Shown one piece after another: positions 6,702-8,376 of a DNA stretch of 8,376 nucleotides. Position 1 is the first letter of the stretch. The number at the start of each line of letters is the position of its first letter. Both the position numbers and the translations under genes were made by a program. Origin of the DNA: Myxococcales bacterium (GTDB lineage Bacteria; Myxococcota_A; Polyangia; Polyangiales; Polyangiaceae); the NCBI GenBank assembly GCA_023248785.1, contig JAHFDX010000014.1:1-8376 (forward strand), in the 5' to 3' direction. The notes below the pieces were generated by a model. That model was not told the origin of the DNA. It was given only the letters and a program-made list of their open reading frames with translations, and searched no databases.

Positions 6702-7253
6702 TTAAGCAGCGGAAGACGGAAGCAGCGCGTCTTTCATGGCAACGAGCCGCGTGCGCAACGATCCGTCGAAAACACGGTCACCGATGCGCGTGACGATCCC
6801 AGCAATGAGTGCGGGATCTTCTTTGCAATCCAATACGACTTGCTTGCCTGTGATGCGACGCAGTTGCTCCTGTAGGCGCGTGGTATAGTCCGCATTGAGC
6901 GGCACAGCCGAGAGCACCTCGGCGCGAAGCACGCCCTTCTTCTTATCTGAAAGTTCCCGCAACGTTTGGGCGATGTATGGCAACGTTGGCATGCGCCTTC
7001 GGTCGACAAGCAGACCCAGCGTGTTTTTCGTGATCTCGCTCACAGACAGACGCTCGCAAAGCTCGTTCATGATGGCGCGCTTCGATGCATGAGCGACAAG
7101 CGGGTTCGCCAGCGCTGCGCGAAGTTCGGCACTCTCGTCGTATGCCAAGCCCACGCGTTCAACTTCCGACACGAGCGACTCGAGTGTTCCGGTTTCGCTT
7201 CCGAGTTCGTATAGGGCCGTCGCATATCGACGTGCGACCAGCGACACGCTCAC
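6702..7253 (-). CDS. atpH: F-type ATP synthase subunit delta
   Basis: A 183-residue delta (OSCP-type) subunit, part of the peripheral stalk that joins the b subunits to the top of F1. The length is normal (about 175-185). The N-terminal helical domain begins VARRYATALYEL, the usual opening of the family, and the C-terminal region contains the conserved ending pattern GIVTRIGDRVFDGSLRTRL (about 151-169). Translation appears to start at a GTG (7253) that overlaps the atpF stop as GTGA, a 4-base overlap typical of coupled genes. A second GTG two codons later is an alternative start. It ends 35 bases before atpA. Confidence 0.97.
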   Translation of the reverse strand: MSVSLVARRYATALYELGSETGTLESLVSEVERVGLAYDESAELRAALANPLVAHASKRAIMNELCERLSVSEITKNTLGLLVDRRRMPTLPYIAQTLRELSDKKKGVLRAEVLSAVPLNADYTTRLQEQLRRITGKQVVLDCKEDPALIAGIVTRIGDRVFDGSLRTRLVAMKDALLPSSAA

Positions 7254-7987
7254 GATGCACCTCCCGCCGCGGTCGTCACCATCTTGCCGAGATCTGCCAA
7301 GTAGTCCTCCACGAGCCGCTCATGATCGGCAGGGGTAAGGCGCTTCTTTAGAAGATCCTCGGCCGCTGCAACCGAGAGATCAATCGTCTCGCGTAGAAGA
7401 TTGATCTGAAGTTGCTTGGTCTCCTGTTCCACCAAAAATTGTGCGTCCCGCTTTAGGCGCTCGGCCTTTTCACGAGCCTCGCAAACCATGCGATCGCGCT
7501 CCGCAATACCAGCCTGAATCAAGGCATCGCGCGCGGTACCAAGCTCTTGCTCGAGCGTCTCGAGTTTGGCCTGGTACGTCTTTGCACGCTCTTCGGCTTC
7601 CTTCTTCAGGCGCTGGGCGTCTTCGATTTCCTTGGCAATCTCGCGCCGACGGTTCTTGAGAGCCTCGGCGACGGGCTTCTTGCCAAAATAGTAGTAGAGG
7701 CCAAAGAGCACCGCGACGTTGATAACGAGCGCAACAAACGGGGGTTGCTCGTGGTTGCCGAAGTCGACCCAGTTGATAGGTGCGGGTTGATTGTGATCGA
7801 GGCCCCCATGGGACGAGTCATGGGGTGAAGTATGCGGAGCAACGTGAGGCGCGGCATGGGGTGCGGGCGCTGCATGCGGATCGGCTTGATGGGCCTGATC
7901 GGCCCATGCGGCGTTGGCGAAGAACGAGCCGCTCGCGGAGGCCACGGCCAGCGCGAGCGATGCGGCCAAGACCCTCTGAAACGCCAT
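7250..7987 (-). CDS. atpF: F-type ATP synthase subunit b with signal peptide and His-rich N-terminal segment
   Basis: A 245-residue b subunit of the peripheral stalk, much longer than the roughly 156 residues of E. coli b. A membrane helix at about 82-102 is followed by GKKPVAEALKNRRREIAKEI and a long charged coiled coil (about 103-215) that would reach along F1 to delta. What is unusual is the region before the helix. Residues 1-29 look like a signal peptide ending AWA. Residues 30-80 are rich in His, Pro and Ala, with histidines at 33, 38, 44, 48, 52, 56, 60, 65 and 79, five of them every fourth residue. Since b has its N-terminus outside, this segment should lie in the periplasm. It could bind metal or protons, but that is not shown. 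The ATG at 7987 overlaps the b' stop by one base (TGATG), with AGAGGTG upstream. A TTG one codon earlier is a less likely start. Confidence 0.96.
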   Translation of the reverse strand: MAFQRVLAASLALAVASASGSFFANAAWADQAHQADPHAAPAPHAAPHVAPHTSPHDSSHGGLDHNQPAPINWVDFGNHEQPPFVALVINVAVLFGLYYYFGKKPVAEALKNRRREIAKEIEDAQRLKKEAEERAKTYQAKLETLEQELGTARDALIQAGIAERDRMVCEAREKAERLKRDAQFLVEQETKQLQINLLRETIDLSVAAAEDLLKKRLTPADHERLVEDYLADLGKMVTTAAGGAS

Positions 7988-8376
7988 CAATGCACCTCTC
8001 GCCCAAGAATACGGCTTGCCAGAACGCGACCGAGTTCGCCCGCCTCGCCTTGGAGCGCCTTGCGGGCAACCTCCGCCTCCGCCTGCGCCTTATGACGACC
8101 TTCCTCTACTAAGAGCGTGGCCTCCGCGCGAACCGGTCCGAGAATCTCGACCTCTGCGCGAACCCCTTCCGCACGGAACTTGTCACGCTCTACGTTTGCG
8201 GCGGAGCGGGCTTTGGACATTTCGGCTTCATACGTTGCCTGTGCCGTCGCGGACTTTTCATCAATCGATCGAGCCAATGCGCGGGCGCCCTCAATTCGCT
8301 TCTCACGCTCTTCGAAGAGCTTGAGCATGGGATCGAACAGCACAGGCTTTAGGACCAACATCAGGAGGACAGAGAG
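7987..8376 (-). CDS. atpX: F-type ATP synthase subunit b' (partial, start outside the window)
   Basis: The last 129 codons of a second b-type stalk subunit. The visible part opens with the end of a hydrophobic helix (LSVLLMLVLKPVLFDPML), then turns into a charged, Ala- and Glu-rich coiled coil (FEEREKRIEGARALARSIDE and onward) and ends LGREVH. The frame stays open to the window edge, and the internal Met at 8361 has no ribosome binding site, so the gene continues upstream. Being directly before atpF and of a similar plan, it should form a b/b' heterodimer that holds F1 to the membrane ring, as in organisms with duplicated b genes. Its stop codon overlaps the atpF start, which favours matched production of the two chains. 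Confidence 0.93.
   Translation of the reverse strand, partial: LSVLLMLVLKPVLFDPMLKLFEEREKRIEGARALARSIDEKSATAQATYEAEMSKARSAANVERDKFRAEGVRAEVEILGPVRAEATLLVEEGRHKAQAEAEVARKALQGEAGELGRVLASRILGREVH

Noticed and set aside
5869..6705. Long plus-strand reading frame of 278 codons opposite atpA
   Set aside because: It is antisense to a highly conserved gene, is rich in Arg, His and Leu in the way such mirror frames are, and has no recognisable domain.

Overview
The window looks like chromosomal DNA of a Gram-negative bacterium, most likely from Myxococcota or a related deltaproteobacterial lineage. Three things point that way. The F-type ATP synthase genes encode paired b and b' stalk subunits. A matrixin-like secreted metalloprotease carries a Cys, membrane helix and Arg/Lys module that resembles MYXO-CTERM anchors. 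Cysteine-containing HEAT-like envelope proteins sit beside it. The base composition, mid-50s percent GC by eye and not computed, is lower than in most cultured myxobacteria. The taxonomic call is therefore an inference.

Right half, minus strand, positions 8376 down to 4105: a tightly packed ATP synthase operon in the order b' (cut by the window edge), b, delta, alpha, gamma. The b'/b and b/delta junctions overlap (TGATG and GTGA), which suggests translational coupling. The run stops after gamma. The beta (atpD) and epsilon (atpC) genes that usually follow are absent, and an unrelated gene on the opposite strand converges on the end of atpG. Two subunits are unusual: b has a signal-peptide-like N-terminus plus a histidine-rich periplasmic segment, and alpha has a lineage-type insertion late in its nucleotide-binding domain.

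Middle, plus strand, 1959 to 4076: a secreted zinc metalloprotease with internal membrane segments, followed by a lipoprotein with HEAT-like helical repeats. A perfect 9-bp inverted repeat that includes the lipoprotein stop codon lies between the convergent lipoprotein and atpG genes and may terminate both.

Left part, minus strand, 1846 down to 1: a decayed and internally deleted pyridoxal-phosphate-dependent decarboxylase, then an inner-membrane-anchored HEAT-repeat protein, then the first 14 codons of another gene that leaves the window. The pseudogene lies head to head with the metalloprotease.

No tRNA, rRNA, CRISPR array, insertion sequence or prophage signature was seen. I do not see a clear new multi-gene system. 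The best leads are the decarboxylase remnant, the split ATP synthase operon with its modified b and alpha subunits, and the envelope gene group (HEAT protein, metalloprotease, HEAT-like lipoprotein).
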